Source of the DNA: Siminovitchia fortis
GTDB taxonomy: Bacteria; Bacillota; Bacilli; Bacillales; Bacillaceae_C
DNA: 64,000 nucleotides
Direction: 5' to 3'
Assembly (NCBI RefSeq): GCF_003605365.2
Contig: NZ_QYTU02000003.1
Span: forward strand, 1 to 64,000
Shown here: positions 27,551-38,293 of the stretch, piece after piece
Position numbering within the stretch: the first letter of the stretch is position 1
How the letters are laid out: the number at the start of each line of letters is the position of its first letter
Made by a program: the position numbers and the translations under genes
The notes under the pieces: generated by a model
Databases searched by the model: none
What the model was told of the DNA's origin: nothing
What the model saw: only the letters and a program-made list of their open reading frames with translations

Positions 27551-28756
27551 GTGAAAAAAAAGAATGTTTTGTTATGTGTCACAGGGGGCATTGCCGTTTA
27601 CAAAGCTGCAGATCTGACAAGCAAGCTTGTGCAGTCAGGCTTCAATGTGAAAGTCATCATGAGTGATTCTGCGAAGAAGTTTGTCACTCCGCTGACGTTC
27701 CAGGCTTTATCGCGAAACGAAGTCTTTGTGGACACTTTTATTGAAAATAACCCTGGAGTGATTGCACACATAGACCTTGCTGATTGGGCGGATTTGATTT
27801 TAGTAGCACCTGCAACGGCCAATACGATCGGCAAGCTGGCAAACGGGATAGCGGATGACATGGTGACCACCACTCTGTTGGCGTCGGCAGCCCCGGTCTG
27901 GATTGCGCCTGCAATGAATGTCCATATGTACGGGCATCCTGCCGTCAAAAAGAATATGGAAACCCTTATGCAGATGGGCTGTAATTTTCTCGAACCGGGG
28001 GAAGGTTATTTGGCTTGCGGCTATGTCGGAAAAGGCAGACTGGAAGAACCGGCTAAAATTTTGGAACTTGTGAAAGCTCAATTTGAATCGGAAAAGTTAT
28101 TTGCAAGCAAGACATTTTTAATAACAGCAGGTCCTACAAAGGAGAAAATCGACCCCGTCCGGTATTTTACCAATCGATCCAGCGGCAAAATGGGCTATGC
28201 TCTTGCAGAGCAGGCGGCATTGATGGGAGCAAAAGTCATTTTGGTTACAGGGACAAATGCACTGCCGGAGCCCAAAGGAGTAAAAGTCATACATGTTGAG
28301 AGCGCTGCGGACATGTACGATGAAGTAATGGCTTATGCGGATGAAGCCGACGTGATCATCAAGAGTGCCGCAGTTGCAGATTACAGGCCGAAGTTGGTAC
28401 ATGATTCGAAAATGAAGAAGCAGGCTGGCGACATGGCCATAGAACTGGAAAGGACGAAAGACATCCTATTTGAGCTGGGACAAAAGAAAAAGCACCAGTT
28501 TCTTGTCGGATTTGCTGCAGAAACCGACAATATGGAAGAGTATGCCAAAAATAAGCTGATCAAGAAAAATGCAGATATGATCGTGGCGAACAATGTAGCT
28601 GCAGATGGGGCCGGTTTTGCAGGGGATACGAATATTGTCACAATTTTTCACAAAGACCTTTCGAGCGTTTCGCTCCCGTTATTGAGCAAACAGGAAACGG
28701 CTAGAAGGATTTTATTGGAGATATCGGAAAAGCTGGGGGATGATTGCCACTTATGA
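27551..28756 (+). CDS. coaBC: Bifunctional phosphopantothenoylcysteine decarboxylase / phosphopantothenate--cysteine ligase
   Basis: Two successive steps of coenzyme A synthesis in one protein of 401 residues. The N-terminal flavoprotein CoaC half (1-185) has VTGGIAVYKAADL, the PAMNVHMYGHPAVKKN decarboxylase motif and the active-site Cys in YLACGYVGKGRLEEP. The C-terminal CoaB half has TAGPTKEKIDPVRYFTNRSS, IKSAAVADYRP and KKNADMIVANN. GTG 27551 follows AAAAGGGG. The end overlaps priA in ATGA. Confidence 0.97.
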   Translation: MKKKNVLLCVTGGIAVYKAADLTSKLVQSGFNVKVIMSDSAKKFVTPLTFQALSRNEVFVDTFIENNPGVIAHIDLADWADLILVAPATANTIGKLANGIADDMVTTTLLASAAPVWIAPAMNVHMYGHPAVKKNMETLMQMGCNFLEPGEGYLACGYVGKGRLEEPAKILELVKAQFESEKLFASKTFLITAGPTKEKIDPVRYFTNRSSGKMGYALAEQAALMGAKVILVTGTNALPEPKGVKVIHVESAADMYDEVMAYADEADVIIKSAAVADYRPKLVHDSKMKKQAGDMAIELERTKDILFELGQKKKHQFLVGFAAETDNMEEYAKNKLIKKNADMIVANNVAADGAGFAGDTNIVTIFHKDLSSVSLPLLSKQETARRILLEISEKLGDDCHL

Positions 28757-31155
28757 CAATCGCACAAGTCATTGTTGATGTCCCTTCCTTGGGGACAGAC
28801 AAGGTATTCGATTACGCTGTTCCTAAAAAATGGGAAGGCATGATCCGGCCGGGCATGCGGGTAGCTGTTCCCTTCGGCCCAAGGTCCATACAGGGCTTTG
28901 TTGTCAAGTTGAACGAACATACGGATATAGAAAAAATAAAAAATATCATTCAGCCGCTTGATTTGGCGCCGGTGTTGAATGAAGAACTGCTTCAATTGGG
29001 AGACTGGATGGCGAAGGAGACCATATCTTATAAAGTATCTGTTTTTCATGCGATGCTGCCCGTTGCCATGAAAGCCAAGTATGAAAAGATCATCAGAAGG
29101 ACGGACAATGCGAGCCTGCTCCTTGATAAGCTGTTTGAGGGAAAACAGGAGGTTTCATGGAAAGAAGCTGAAAAGCGCAGCCTTCTCCCGGCATTGCATA
29201 AAGAGATTGAAAAAGGCAACGCCGAAGTGATTTATTTTGTAAAAGACAGGGCAAGGAAAAAGTTGAAAAGGACCGTTGAATTGGCCGCTGGAAAAGATGA
29301 GCTGGAAGACATTCTCTTTTCACTCCCATCCAACGCCGTCAACCAAGCAAAGCTGATCCGGCATCTATTGGATTCAGAGCCGGGTATGATTGAAGCGGCT
29401 GTTTTGGCCAAGGAAGCCGGGGTCCCGGCAGCAGCAATTAAGGCACTGATCAAAAAAGGCGTTTTATCGGAACATATGGTGGAAGAATACCGTGATCCTT
29501 ATGAGCATAAGGACTTTGAAAGAACAAGCCCGCTTCCTCTTACAAAGGACCAGCAGGCAGCAATGGATCCGGTTTTGCGTTCCATCGAGGAACGATCACA
29601 TGAGACGTTTCTTTTATATGGCGTAACCGGAAGCGGGAAAACGGAAGTGTACCTGCAGGCGATCCAGGAAGTCATCAAACAGGGGAAAGAAGCGATCGTC
29701 CTTGTTCCTGAAATTGCTTTGACCCCCCAGATGGTTGAGCGGTTTAAAGGAAGATTCGGAAGCGACGTGGCTGTCTTGCACAGCCGGCTTTCCATTGGGG
29801 AACAATACGATGAGTGGAGAAAGATTCAAAGGAAAGAAGTGAAAGTGGTAGTCGGCGCACGGTCTGCGATATTTGCCCCTTTTGAGAATCTCGGCATCAT
29901 CATCATCGATGAAGAGCATGAGTCAAGCTATAAACAGGAAGAGATTCCACGGTATCATGCGCGCGATGTAGCCATCAAAAGAGGGGAGTACCATCGGTGT
30001 CCTGTCATTCTCGGGAGCGCGACACCTTCGCTTGAGTCTTTTGCCAGGGCCCAAAAAGGCGTCTACCACCTGCTCACCCTTTCAAAAAGAATGAATGACA
30101 GGGGATTGCCTCCAGTAACGGTTGTTGATATGAGAGAGGAAATGCGAAGCGGGAACCGGTCGATGTTTTCATCCGATCTGTTTGAAAAAATAAAAGACCG
30201 CCTTCATAAAGGGGAGCAGACCGTCCTGTTCCTGAACAGGCGGGGCCATTCCACTTTTATCATGTGCAGGGACTGCGGTTATGTCATGCAATGTCCCCAT
30301 TGCGATATTTCCATGACCTATCACCGTTCATCCAATGAAATGAAGTGCCATTACTGCGGTTTCCAGACGGGTGTTCCTGCGGAATGCCCGGAATGCGGCA
30401 GCAGCCATATCAGATATTTTGGGATGGGTACACAAAAGGTTGAGGAAGAACTGGTAAAACTCCTCCCTGAAGCAAGGATCATAAGAATGGATGTAGATAC
30501 AACGACGAGAAAAGGGGCGCATGAAAGGATCCTCGAGCATTTCCAAGCCGGTAAAGCAGATATTTTACTGGGGACTCAAATGATTGCCAAGGGCCTGGAT
30601 TTTCCCAATATCACCCTTGTAGGGGTGCTCAGTGCCGATACGATGCTGCATTTGCCGGATTTTCGGGCTGCAGAAAAAACGTTCCAGCTGCTGACCCAGG
30701 TCAGCGGAAGGGCGGGAAGGCATGAATTGTCCGGAGAAGTGGTTGTTCAAACGTATACTCCCGAACATTACAGCATCCAATTGGCCGCCCTGCAGGATTA
30801 CCAACGTTTTTATAATCAAGAGATGGCCATGAGAAAAATCGGTCTATACCCGCCCTTTTATTACCTGGCGCTTGTGACCGTCACCCACGAGGATCTGATG
30901 CAGGCGGTGGCCGCTACCGAGAAAATATCAAATTTCTTAAAATCAAACATCTCTGAAGAAGCGATTTTATTGGGCCCTGTCGCTTCGCCGATACCAAAGA
31001 TCAATGATAGATATCGCTATCAATGTCTGATAAAATACAAGCGTGAACCAAACCTTTTTTCAGCAATGAGAAAAGTACTGGAGCATTATAATCCACAAGC
31101 TTCCCGTGATGGTTTATCCATCACGATTGATATAAACCCATATAATATGATGTAG
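28753..31155 (+). CDS. priA: Primosomal replication restart helicase PriA
   Basis: Superfamily 2 helicase that reloads the replisome at stalled forks. The product has 800 residues. The N-terminal fork-binding domain (VIVDVPSLGTDKVFDYAVP) is followed by Walker A VTGSGKTEVYLQAI, the DEEH box (IIIDEEHESSYKQ), and a paired zinc-binding region with eight Cys between CRDCGYVMQCPHC and CPECGSSHIRYFG. Motifs V/VI (GTQMIAKGLDFPNITLVGVL, QVSGRAGR) are present. ATG 28753 overlaps the coaBC stop. Confidence 0.97.
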   Translation: MTIAQVIVDVPSLGTDKVFDYAVPKKWEGMIRPGMRVAVPFGPRSIQGFVVKLNEHTDIEKIKNIIQPLDLAPVLNEELLQLGDWMAKETISYKVSVFHAMLPVAMKAKYEKIIRRTDNASLLLDKLFEGKQEVSWKEAEKRSLLPALHKEIEKGNAEVIYFVKDRARKKLKRTVELAAGKDELEDILFSLPSNAVNQAKLIRHLLDSEPGMIEAAVLAKEAGVPAAAIKALIKKGVLSEHMVEEYRDPYEHKDFERTSPLPLTKDQQAAMDPVLRSIEERSHETFLLYGVTGSGKTEVYLQAIQEVIKQGKEAIVLVPEIALTPQMVERFKGRFGSDVAVLHSRLSIGEQYDEWRKIQRKEVKVVVGARSAIFAPFENLGIIIIDEEHESSYKQEEIPRYHARDVAIKRGEYHRCPVILGSATPSLESFARAQKGVYHLLTLSKRMNDRGLPPVTVVDMREEMRSGNRSMFSSDLFEKIKDRLHKGEQTVLFLNRRGHSTFIMCRDCGYVMQCPHCDISMTYHRSSNEMKCHYCGFQTGVPAECPECGSSHIRYFGMGTQKVEEELVKLLPEARIIRMDVDTTTRKGAHERILEHFQAGKADILLGTQMIAKGLDFPNITLVGVLSADTMLHLPDFRAAEKTFQLLTQVSGRAGRHELSGEVVVQTYTPEHYSIQLAALQDYQRFYNQEMAMRKIGLYPPFYYLALVTVTHEDLMQAVAATEKISNFLKSNISEEAILLGPVASPIPKINDRYRYQCLIKYKREPNLFSAMRKVLEHYNPQASRDGLSITIDINPYNMM

Positions 31156-31177
31156 CGAACAGAAAGAAGGGTCAGCT

Positions 31178-31681
31178 TTGTCTATACTTCAAATCGTTCA
31201 CCACCCAAATGAAATTCTTGAAACTGTGTGTGAACAGGTGAAAAGCTTTGACAAGAATCTCCATCGTCTATTGGATAATATGTATGACACGATGGTCGCC
31301 GAAGATGGTGTCGGGCTTGCGGCTCCGCAAATCGGCATAATCAGCCAAATTGCAATAGTAGATATTGGGGAAGGGGAAGAATCAGAGCGGTTTGAATTGA
31401 TCAACCCGGAAATCATCGGGCAAAAAGGTACACAGATCGACATTGAAGGATGTTTAAGCTTCCCAGGCATTTATGGAAAAGTTCCGCGGGCGCAATTGGT
31501 CATAATCAAAGCAAACGACCGTTACGGGGATGAATTTACTTTGGAGGCGGAAGGCTATCTGGCGCGCGCCATCCAGCATGAAATCGATCATTTAAATGGG
31601 GTTCTGTTTACATCGAAAGTGGTTGAATATGTCGATGAATCGGAACTGGGAGATTGGAGTGAAGAACAATTACAAAGGTGA
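31178..31681 (+). CDS. def: Peptide deformylase
   Basis: Metalloenzyme that removes the formyl group from nascent proteins. The product has 167 residues with all three motifs: [19 protein letters not shown] and QHEIDHLNG (metal ligands are the Cys of the second and two His of the third). The start is TTG 31178 after GAAAGAAGGG, giving [14 protein letters not shown]. Its stop lies inside the fmt start (GTGA), pairing the deformylase with the formylase gene. Confidence 0.96.
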   Translation: MSILQIVHHPNEILETVCEQVKSFDKNLHRLLDNMYDTMVAEDGVGLAAPQIGIISQIAIVDIGEGEESERFELINPEIIGQKGTQIDIEGCLSFPGIYGKVPRAQLVIIKANDRYGDEFTLEAEGYLARAIQHEIDHLNGVLFTSKVVEYVDESELGDWSEEQLQR

Positions 31682-32619
31682 TATTCATGGGCACGCCTGA
31701 CTTTTCCGTGCCCATTTTGAAAAGACTCGTCGAAGAAGGTTATGATGTTGCGGCTGTTGTCACACAGCCTGACCGCCCTGTAGGAAGAAAAAAAGTGATG
31801 ACCCCTCCGCCTGTGAAGGTGGAAGCGGTGAATCTCGGCATACCTGTTTTCCAGCCGGAAAAAATCCGTGTTGCAGAGGAAACGGAAAAAATATTGGCAA
31901 TTGGCCCTGACTTGATCATTACGGCAGCTTTCGGACAAATTTTGCCAAAGGAAATATTGGAATTCCCAAAGCTTGGCTGCATCAATGTGCATGCTTCCCT
32001 CCTTCCTGAACTTCGCGGCGGGGCCCCCATTCACTATGCCATTTTACAAGGGAAAGATAAAACCGGTGTTACCATCATGCATATGGTTGAGAAATTAGAT
32101 GCGGGAGATATGATCAGCCAGGTGGAAGTGCCGATAGAAGAAGATGATGATGTCGGTTCCCTTCATGATAAATTAAGCTCAGCAGGCGCTGAACTTCTTT
32201 CTGATACGCTGCCGAAAATCATTTCCGGTGAAGCTGATAGAATTCCCCAAAACGAGGATTTGGCTACATTTGCCGCCAATATTACCCGTGAACAGGAAAA
32301 GATTGACTGGAAAAAAACCGGGGGGGAAATCTATGATCAAATCCGGGGCCTGCGGCCTTGGCCTGTGGCCTATACAAAGCTCAACAATGAAGTGCTAAAA
32401 ATCTGGGGAGCGCAAAAGCAGGCCGGCCAAGTTGGCGAACCAGGAACGATTATAAAAGTCGAAAAAGACGGGTTTATCGTTTCCAGCGGGGATGACACAG
32501 CGATAAAAATAACTGAACTTCAGCCTGCGGGAAAGAAAAGGATGCCCGCTTCCCAGTTTTTAATGGGAGCCGGCTCATTTCTGGAACCGGGGTTGAAATT
32601 GGGCGGACCTGATGAATAA
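31678..32619 (+). CDS. fmt: Methionyl-tRNA formyltransferase
   Basis: Formylates initiator Met-tRNA using 10-formyl-THF. The product has 313 residues. The formyl-transfer domain has [26 protein letters not shown] and the catalytic [20 protein letters not shown]; the C-terminal OB domain ends [15 protein letters not shown]. The start is GTG 31678, overlapping def by 4 bases. It gives MIFMGTPDF, three residues shorter than usual at the first strand; an in-frame stop at 31660 excludes an upstream ATG. It overlaps rsmB by 8 bases. Confidence 0.96.
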   Translation: MIFMGTPDFSVPILKRLVEEGYDVAAVVTQPDRPVGRKKVMTPPPVKVEAVNLGIPVFQPEKIRVAEETEKILAIGPDLIITAAFGQILPKEILEFPKLGCINVHASLLPELRGGAPIHYAILQGKDKTGVTIMHMVEKLDAGDMISQVEVPIEEDDDVGSLHDKLSSAGAELLSDTLPKIISGEADRIPQNEDLATFAANITREQEKIDWKKTGGEIYDQIRGLRPWPVAYTKLNNEVLKIWGAQKQAGQVGEPGTIIKVEKDGFIVSSGDDTAIKITELQPAGKKRMPASQFLMGAGSFLEPGLKLGGPDE

Positions 32620-33949
32620 ACATAAAAAAAACGTCAGGGAAGCTGCACTGGATATTATCGAAGCGGTGGAGAGGAACCGTTCATACAGCAATCTCCTTCT
32701 CAACGAAACAATTAAAAAGCATCAATTCACAGGTGCGGATGCTGCCCTTTTGACGGAAATCAGCTATGGGACAATCCAAAGGAAAATGACGCTTGATTAT
32801 TATTTGACCCCTTTTGTAAAAAAGAAAGTGGAACATTGGGTCAGGCTTTTATTGCGGCTTTCCGTCTACCAGATGGTATACCTTGACAAGATTCCGGACC
32901 GCGCAGTCATCCACGAAGCTGTTGAAATTGCTAAAAGACGCGGCCATAAAGGGATAGCAGGACTGGTAAATGGAGTATTGAGATCCGTTCAAAGAAAGGG
33001 GATACCCTCCCTTGATGAAATTAAAGATCCAACCGTGCGGCTTTCCATCGAAACAAGCCATCCCGAATGGCTCGTTAAGCGCTGGATTGATCAGTATGGT
33101 TTTGATCAAGCAAAGAATATGTGTGAAGAGAACCTTCTTGCCCCTGTACAGACTGCCAGAGTGAATGAGACCCTCACAAACCGGGAGCATGTCATCGAAC
33201 AACTGAAGGAAGAGGGGATATCGGCTGTCCCGAGTCCTTTGCTTCCATTCGGAATCCAAGCGGTGGAAGGAAACCTTGCCCGTTCAAAAGCATATAAAGA
33301 AGGGCTTTTTACGATTCAGGATGAAAGCTCTATGTTAGTGGCTTATGCCCTGGAGCTTGAACCCGGCCAGCGAGTGCTGGATGCATGTGCAGCCCCGGGA
33401 GGAAAAACAACCCACATTGCAGAAATGCTTGATAATACAGGAAAAGTGATTGCACTTGATCTGCACCCCCATAAAGTAAAACTGATTATGGATCAGGTTA
33501 AAAGGCTTCATTTGAAAAATGTGGAAGCAAAGGCCATGGACAGCCGCAAAACGGAGGATGTCTTTGAAATGGAATCATTTGACAGGGTCCTTGTGGATGC
33601 CCCCTGTTCGGGACTTGGAGTGTTGAGGAGAAAGCCTGATATCAAGTATTCTAAGGCCGAAGAAGATATTTATGCACTAAAGAGCGTACAGATGGATATT
33701 TTGAATGAAACGTCCAAGCTGGTTAAAAAAGGCGGATTACTTGTGTTCAGTACATGTACAGTCGACAAAGAAGAAAATGAGGAAACGGCCGCACACTTTC
33801 TGGAACATCACCCTGAGTTTGAACCGAATCGTCTTCGAATGCCGGAAGCACTGCCAATGAAGGATAATGAATATTCGTTGCAAATTTTCCCGCAGGATTT
33901 CGGCGGAGACGGGTTTTTTATATCCTCTTTCAGAAAAAAAGGGTCATAG
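32612..33949 (+). CDS. rsmB: 16S rRNA (cytosine-967-C5)-methyltransferase RsmB
   Basis: S-adenosylmethionine-dependent methyltransferase of the Sun family (445 residues). An N-terminal NusB-like domain ([19 protein letters not shown]) precedes the catalytic domain, with the SAM motif [34 protein letters not shown] and [13 protein letters not shown] carry the two catalytic Cys. In B. subtilis rlmN follows; here the next gene is prpC, and rlmN is missing. Confidence 0.96.
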   Translation: MNKHKKNVREAALDIIEAVERNRSYSNLLLNETIKKHQFTGADAALLTEISYGTIQRKMTLDYYLTPFVKKKVEHWVRLLLRLSVYQMVYLDKIPDRAVIHEAVEIAKRRGHKGIAGLVNGVLRSVQRKGIPSLDEIKDPTVRLSIETSHPEWLVKRWIDQYGFDQAKNMCEENLLAPVQTARVNETLTNREHVIEQLKEEGISAVPSPLLPFGIQAVEGNLARSKAYKEGLFTIQDESSMLVAYALELEPGQRVLDACAAPGGKTTHIAEMLDNTGKVIALDLHPHKVKLIMDQVKRLHLKNVEAKAMDSRKTEDVFEMESFDRVLVDAPCSGLGVLRRKPDIKYSKAEEDIYALKSVQMDILNETSKLVKKGGLLVFSTCTVDKEENEETAAHFLEHHPEFEPNRLRMPEALPMKDNEYSLQIFPQDFGGDGFFISSFRKKGS

Positions 33950-34002
33950 TATGGAAATAATGACAATAGCAGATTTTGTATTGAAGGGTGAGGTGATAGG
34001 AA

Positions 34003-34764
34003 ATGCTGGCAATTTTTAAAACAGATACGGGAAAGGTCCGGCAGCATAATGAAGACAATGGCGGGGTCTTCATGAATGTGCAGGGGGAAATGCTGGCAAT
34101 TGTGGCTGACGGAATGGGGGGGCACAAAGCGGGTGAAGTGGCAAGCGGCATTGCTGTTAATGAATTAAAACAACAATGGCAAGAGGTCCGAACAGCCCTT
34201 ACTCCTGCGGAAGCGGAACAATGGCTTCAGGAACACGTGGCTGCCGTCAACAAAAAAATCTTTGAACATGCGAAAGAAAACTCACATTGTGAAGGCATGG
34301 GAACGACAATCGTTGCCGCAATCTGCACCAGCAGGTTTGCAACAGTGGCAAATGTCGGTGACAGCCGCTGTTATGTAATGAATGAGCAAGGCTACGCCCA
34401 GTTGACGGAAGATCACTCCTTTGTGAACGAGCTTGTTAAAACCGGACAAATATCACCTGAAGATGCTGCGCATCATCCCAGGAAAAATATCGTATTAAAA
34501 GCGGCCGGGACCCAAGAGGAAATAGACATAGATACAAAAACCATCACTTTTGAAGAAGGGGACAAAATATTGCTCTGTTCGGACGGCTTGTCCGATAAAG
34601 TGAGCAAAATTGAAATGGAACAAACATTGAAAGCATCCCTGACAAAAGAAGAGAAGGCTGACCGTTTGATTGAACTGGCCAATCAATATGGCGGAGAAGA
34701 TAATATATCACTTGCCATAGTAGAATATGCGGCCCGCGGTGAAAGCAGGTGCAACGAATGCTGA
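34003..34764 (+). CDS. prpC: PP2C-type Ser/Thr protein phosphatase PrpC
   Basis: Mn2+/Mg2+-dependent phosphatase that reverses PrkC phosphorylation and muropeptide-driven signalling. The product has 253 residues. Metal-binding Asp residues lie in IVADGMGGHKAGEVAS, LLCSDGLSDK and GGEDNISLAIVE; RQHNEDN and VANVGDSRCYVM are further motifs. RBS GAGGTGA precedes the ATG. It overlaps prkC by 7 bases, as in other Firmicutes. Confidence 0.97.
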   Translation: MLAIFKTDTGKVRQHNEDNGGVFMNVQGEMLAIVADGMGGHKAGEVASGIAVNELKQQWQEVRTALTPAEAEQWLQEHVAAVNKKIFEHAKENSHCEGMGTTIVAAICTSRFATVANVGDSRCYVMNEQGYAQLTEDHSFVNELVKTGQISPEDAAHHPRKNIVLKAAGTQEEIDIDTKTITFEEGDKILLCSDGLSDKVSKIEMEQTLKASLTKEEKADRLIELANQYGGEDNISLAIVEYAARGESRCNEC

Positions 34765-36713
34765 TCGGAAAAAGAATTAGCGGGCGCTATAAAATCATTA
34801 AAATGATTGGCGGCGGCGGAATGGCCAACGTCTATCTGGCCCGTGACATGATATTGGACCGTGATGTGGCGGTGAAAATTTTGAGGCTGGATTTCGCGGA
34901 CGAAGAAGAATTCATCCGCCGGTTTCAGAGGGAGGCCCAGTCGGCGACAAGCCTGAACCACCCGAACATAGTAAACATTTTCGATGTAGGTGAAGAAGAT
35001 AATATTTACTACATCGTCATGGAATATGTGGACGGGTTGACCTTGAAGCAATACATACAAAACTATTATCCCATTTCGGTTGAAAAAGTGATTGATATTG
35101 TCAAGCAGCTGACTTCTGCTCTTGAACACGCCCATTATAACCATATTATCCATCGTGACATCAAACCTCAAAATATTCTGATAGACCACGACGGCAATGT
35201 GAAAATAACAGACTTCGGTATTGCCATGGCATTAAGTGCCACGTCCATCACGCACACAAATGCTGTGCTCGGTTCTGTACATTATCTGTCCCCTGAACAG
35301 GCCAGGGGGGGAATGGCGACAAAAAAATCGGATATTTATTCACTGGGGATCGTCATGTTTGAACTTTTGACAGGGAGGCTTCCTTTTTCCGGCGAGTCGG
35401 CTGTCTCTATCGCTTTAAAGCATCTGCAATCGGAAACTCCGCCGCCGACAAGGTGGAACCCCGATATTCCGCAAAGCGTGGAAAATATCGTTTTGAAGGC
35501 AACAGCCAAAGATCCCTTCCTCCGTTATAACAGTATCGAAGAAATGGAAAAAGATCTGGAGACAGCACTTGATCCGGAGCGGATGAAAGAACCGAAGTTC
35601 ATCATTCCGGAAGATCATGAAGCAACAAAAGCCATCCCGGTCATAACAGAAGATCATGTTGAATCACTCGACGATGACACAATGATCCATCAAATAGATA
35701 CGAAAGACGTAGAAAAACCGGACAAGAAAAACAAGGACAAAAATAAAAAAACAAGGAAAAAATGGCCATGGGTTGTCGGCTCCATTCTGGCTGTCCTGAT
35801 TATTGCCGCAGTTTTCCTCATAATGATGCCCGCACTGATGAGCGCCAAAGTGGTACAAGTGCCGGACGTGAGCGGAGAGATGTATGACGATGCGGTGAAG
35901 AGTCTGGTGGATGCCGGATTTGAAGTCGGTGAAAAAATTGAAACAACCGATGAAGTTGTGACGGAAGGCGAAGTGATCAAGACAAGCCCGAAGGCCGGCC
36001 GTGAAGTGAAAAAAGGCAGTTTGATCAATGTCTATGTGAGCACAGGCAAGGAAAAATTTGAGCTCTCCGATTACAAGGGCAGGGACTATGATGAAATTGT
36101 TGAACTGCTCGACAAAGAAGGCTTTGATCATATTGATAAGGAAGATGTCTATGATACCGCTGCACCGGGGACAATCATTGAGCAGGATCCCGCACCGGGT
36201 TCTGAAGTGGTTCCTTCTGAGACCACATTGATTTTTAAAGTGAGTTTGGGTGAAGAAAAGGTCACTTTGGAGGATTTGTCGGGCAATAACCAAAAAGGTC
36301 TTGAAAGCTATGAGAAATCAACCGGGTTAATAATCGATTCTTCCAATGAAGAATATTCGGATGATGTGCCGGAGGGTCTTGTCATAAAGCAGGATCCAGC
36401 CCCGGGTACCGAGCTGATGAAAGGCTCTACCGTAAAAGTAACCATATCAAAAGGGCAGAAAGAAATCCCGCCTGAAAAGGTGACCAAAGAAATTACCATT
36501 CCATATGAGCCAAGTGAAGAAGGAAAGCCGCAGGAAATCAGGATTTTTATCGAAGATATGAATCACAGCATGACAGTGCCGGCAGAAACATTCACGATTG
36601 ATTCCACAGAGAAAAGACAATTGGAATTTACAATAGAAAAAGGAAAAAAAGCAGGCTATAAAGTTGTAAGGGATAATACGGTCATCTTGGACGAGGAAGT
36701 TTCAGGAAAATAA
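34758..36713 (+). CDS. prkC: PASTA-domain Ser/Thr protein kinase PrkC (Stk1 family)
   Basis: Membrane kinase that senses peptidoglycan fragments and promotes germination and cell-wall control. The product has 651 residues. The kinase domain (~10-270) has glycine loop IGGGGMANVY, VAVKIL with K40, catalytic HRDIKPQNIL, DFGIA and SPEQARGG. A basic linker (KKNKDKNKKTRKK) leads to one membrane helix at about 336-358. Three extracellular PASTA repeats (VPDVSGEMYDDAVKSL..., then two more ending in DPAPGSEV and DPAPGTEL) and a C-terminal beta domain follow. ATG 34758 was chosen over GTG 34749 for its alignment with the family start. Confidence 0.97.
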   Translation: MLIGKRISGRYKIIKMIGGGGMANVYLARDMILDRDVAVKILRLDFADEEEFIRRFQREAQSATSLNHPNIVNIFDVGEEDNIYYIVMEYVDGLTLKQYIQNYYPISVEKVIDIVKQLTSALEHAHYNHIIHRDIKPQNILIDHDGNVKITDFGIAMALSATSITHTNAVLGSVHYLSPEQARGGMATKKSDIYSLGIVMFELLTGRLPFSGESAVSIALKHLQSETPPPTRWNPDIPQSVENIVLKATAKDPFLRYNSIEEMEKDLETALDPERMKEPKFIIPEDHEATKAIPVITEDHVESLDDDTMIHQIDTKDVEKPDKKNKDKNKKTRKKWPWVVGSILAVLIIAAVFLIMMPALMSAKVVQVPDVSGEMYDDAVKSLVDAGFEVGEKIETTDEVVTEGEVIKTSPKAGREVKKGSLINVYVSTGKEKFELSDYKGRDYDEIVELLDKEGFDHIDKEDVYDTAAPGTIIEQDPAPGSEVVPSETTLIFKVSLGEEKVTLEDLSGNNQKGLESYEKSTGLIIDSSNEEYSDDVPEGLVIKQDPAPGTELMKGSTVKVTISKGQKEIPPEKVTKEITIPYEPSEEGKPQEIRIFIEDMNHSMTVPAETFTIDSTEKRQLEFTIEKGKKAGYKVVRDNTVILDEEVSGK

Positions 36714-36737
36714 TTTTTGAAAAAAAGGATGGATGCC

Positions 36738-37619
36738 ATGTCGGAAGGAAAAATCATTAAAGCATTGAGCGGATTTTATTATGTACTCGAAGGGGAAAAT
36801 ATCATTCGGTGCCGCGGACGCGGGGTTTTTCGGAAAAAGAATGTTACCCCTCTTGTTGGGGATTATGTCGTCTTCCAGTCTGAAAACGAAACGGAAGGCT
36901 ATATCATGGAAATCAAACCGAGAAAAAATGAGCTCATCCGGCCCCCGATAGCCAATATCGACCAGGCGATTTTGGTCTTTTCGGCGGCCAGGCCGGACTT
37001 CAGTCCACTGCTTCTTGACCGTTTTCTCTCAGTGATTGAAGCGAATGACATTACTCCTGTCATTTGCATCACAAAGATGGATTTGTTATCTGAGGAGGAA
37101 AAGAAAAAGATCGGCTGGTACATTGATGGATACCAGTCGATCGGCTATGAAGTTTTTCAATTGTCAACAAAGACCGGAGATGGGCTAAAACAACTATTTC
37201 CATTCATCGATGGAAAAATCAGCGTCTTGGCCGGACAATCCGGAGTCGGGAAATCGTCCCTGCTCAACTCATTGCATCCTCAGTTGGATATAAAAACTGC
37301 GGATATTTCTGACCACCTTGGAAGAGGAAAGCACACCACCCGCCATGTGGAGCTTCTTCAAATCGGGGGAGGCCTCGTTGCTGATACACCGGGATTCAGT
37401 TCATTGGAGTTCCCGGAAATGGAGGCGGAAGATCTGCCATTTACATTTCCGGAAATTGAGCAATACGGAGAAAACTGCAAATTCCGGGGCTGTCTTCATA
37501 TAAATGAACCTGGCTGTGCCGTAAAGCAGGCAGTCGAATCCGGCGAAATCCGCCAATACCGCTATGATCATTATCAGGATTTTTACCAAGAAATAAAGAA
37601 TAGAAAGCCGAGGTATTAA
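36738..37619 (+). CDS. rsgA: Small ribosomal subunit biogenesis GTPase RsgA (YloQ/CpgA)
   Basis: Circularly permuted GTPase that checks late 30S assembly. The product has 293 residues: OB-fold N-terminus ([20 protein letters not shown]), G4 ITKMDLL placed before G1 [12 protein letters not shown] (166 on), G3 [10 protein letters not shown], and a C-terminal zinc knuckle ([14 protein letters not shown]). ATG 36738 matches the family start, with AAGGATGG upstream; the longer reading to the TTG at 36717 was rejected. Confidence 0.96.
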   Translation: MSEGKIIKALSGFYYVLEGENIIRCRGRGVFRKKNVTPLVGDYVVFQSENETEGYIMEIKPRKNELIRPPIANIDQAILVFSAARPDFSPLLLDRFLSVIEANDITPVICITKMDLLSEEEKKKIGWYIDGYQSIGYEVFQLSTKTGDGLKQLFPFIDGKISVLAGQSGVGKSSLLNSLHPQLDIKTADISDHLGRGKHTTRHVELLQIGGGLVADTPGFSSLEFPEMEAEDLPFTFPEIEQYGENCKFRGCLHINEPGCAVKQAVESGEIRQYRYDHYQDFYQEIKNRKPRY

Positions 37620-37620
37620 G

Positions 37621-38277
37621 ATGAAGATTGCACCATCAATTCTTGCAGCCGATTTTTTGAAACTTGGGGATGAAATAAAAGAAGTGGAAGCTGCAGGAGC
37701 AGATTACATTCATATCGATGTCATGGACGGACATTTTGTCCCGAACATTACGATGGGCCCCGGAACTGTGGCCGCAATCAAAACGGTGACGGACCTTCCG
37801 CTTGATGTACATTTGATGATAGAGAATCCTCATTTATATATAGGAGACTTTGCCAAGGCCGGGTCTGATTATATAACGATCCATGTCGAAGCCGACCCGC
37901 ATCTGCACCGGACGCTTCAAGAGATAAAGAAACACGGTGTAAAAGCAGGCGTCGTATTAAATCCTGCCACCCCTGCCGAGTCAATCAAGCATGTTTTGGA
38001 AGATATCGATATGGTTTTATTAATGACGGTCAACCCCGGTTTTGGGGGACAGTCGTTCATTGAGCCCGTCCTTCCAAAGATAACGGAAGTTAAAAACATG
38101 GCGGGTGAAAGAGGCCTGGATCTGGAAATCGAAGTGGACGGCGGCATTAATGCTGATACAGCCCGGCTGTGCAAGGAAGCAGGTGCGAATGTTTTCGTCG
38201 CCGGGTCCTTCATTTTTAATCAGCCTGACCGGAAAAAAGCGATTGATGATATTCGAAATCAATTAAAGCAAGCATGA
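37621..38277 (+). CDS. rpe: Ribulose-phosphate 3-epimerase
   Basis: Interconverts ribulose 5-phosphate and xylulose 5-phosphate in the pentose phosphate pathway. The product has 218 residues in a TIM barrel: [60 protein letters not shown] and [11 protein letters not shown]. It follows rsgA with a one-base gap. A family member that acts on allulose phosphate cannot be excluded, but context and motifs favour Rpe. Confidence 0.96.
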   Translation: MKIAPSILAADFLKLGDEIKEVEAAGADYIHIDVMDGHFVPNITMGPGTVAAIKTVTDLPLDVHLMIENPHLYIGDFAKAGSDYITIHVEADPHLHRTLQEIKKHGVKAGVVLNPATPAESIKHVLEDIDMVLLMTVNPGFGGQSFIEPVLPKITEVKNMAGERGLDLEIEVDGGINADTARLCKEAGANVFVAGSFIFNQPDRKKAIDDIRNQLKQA

Positions 38278-38293
38278 CAAGCGGTGAATTCCA

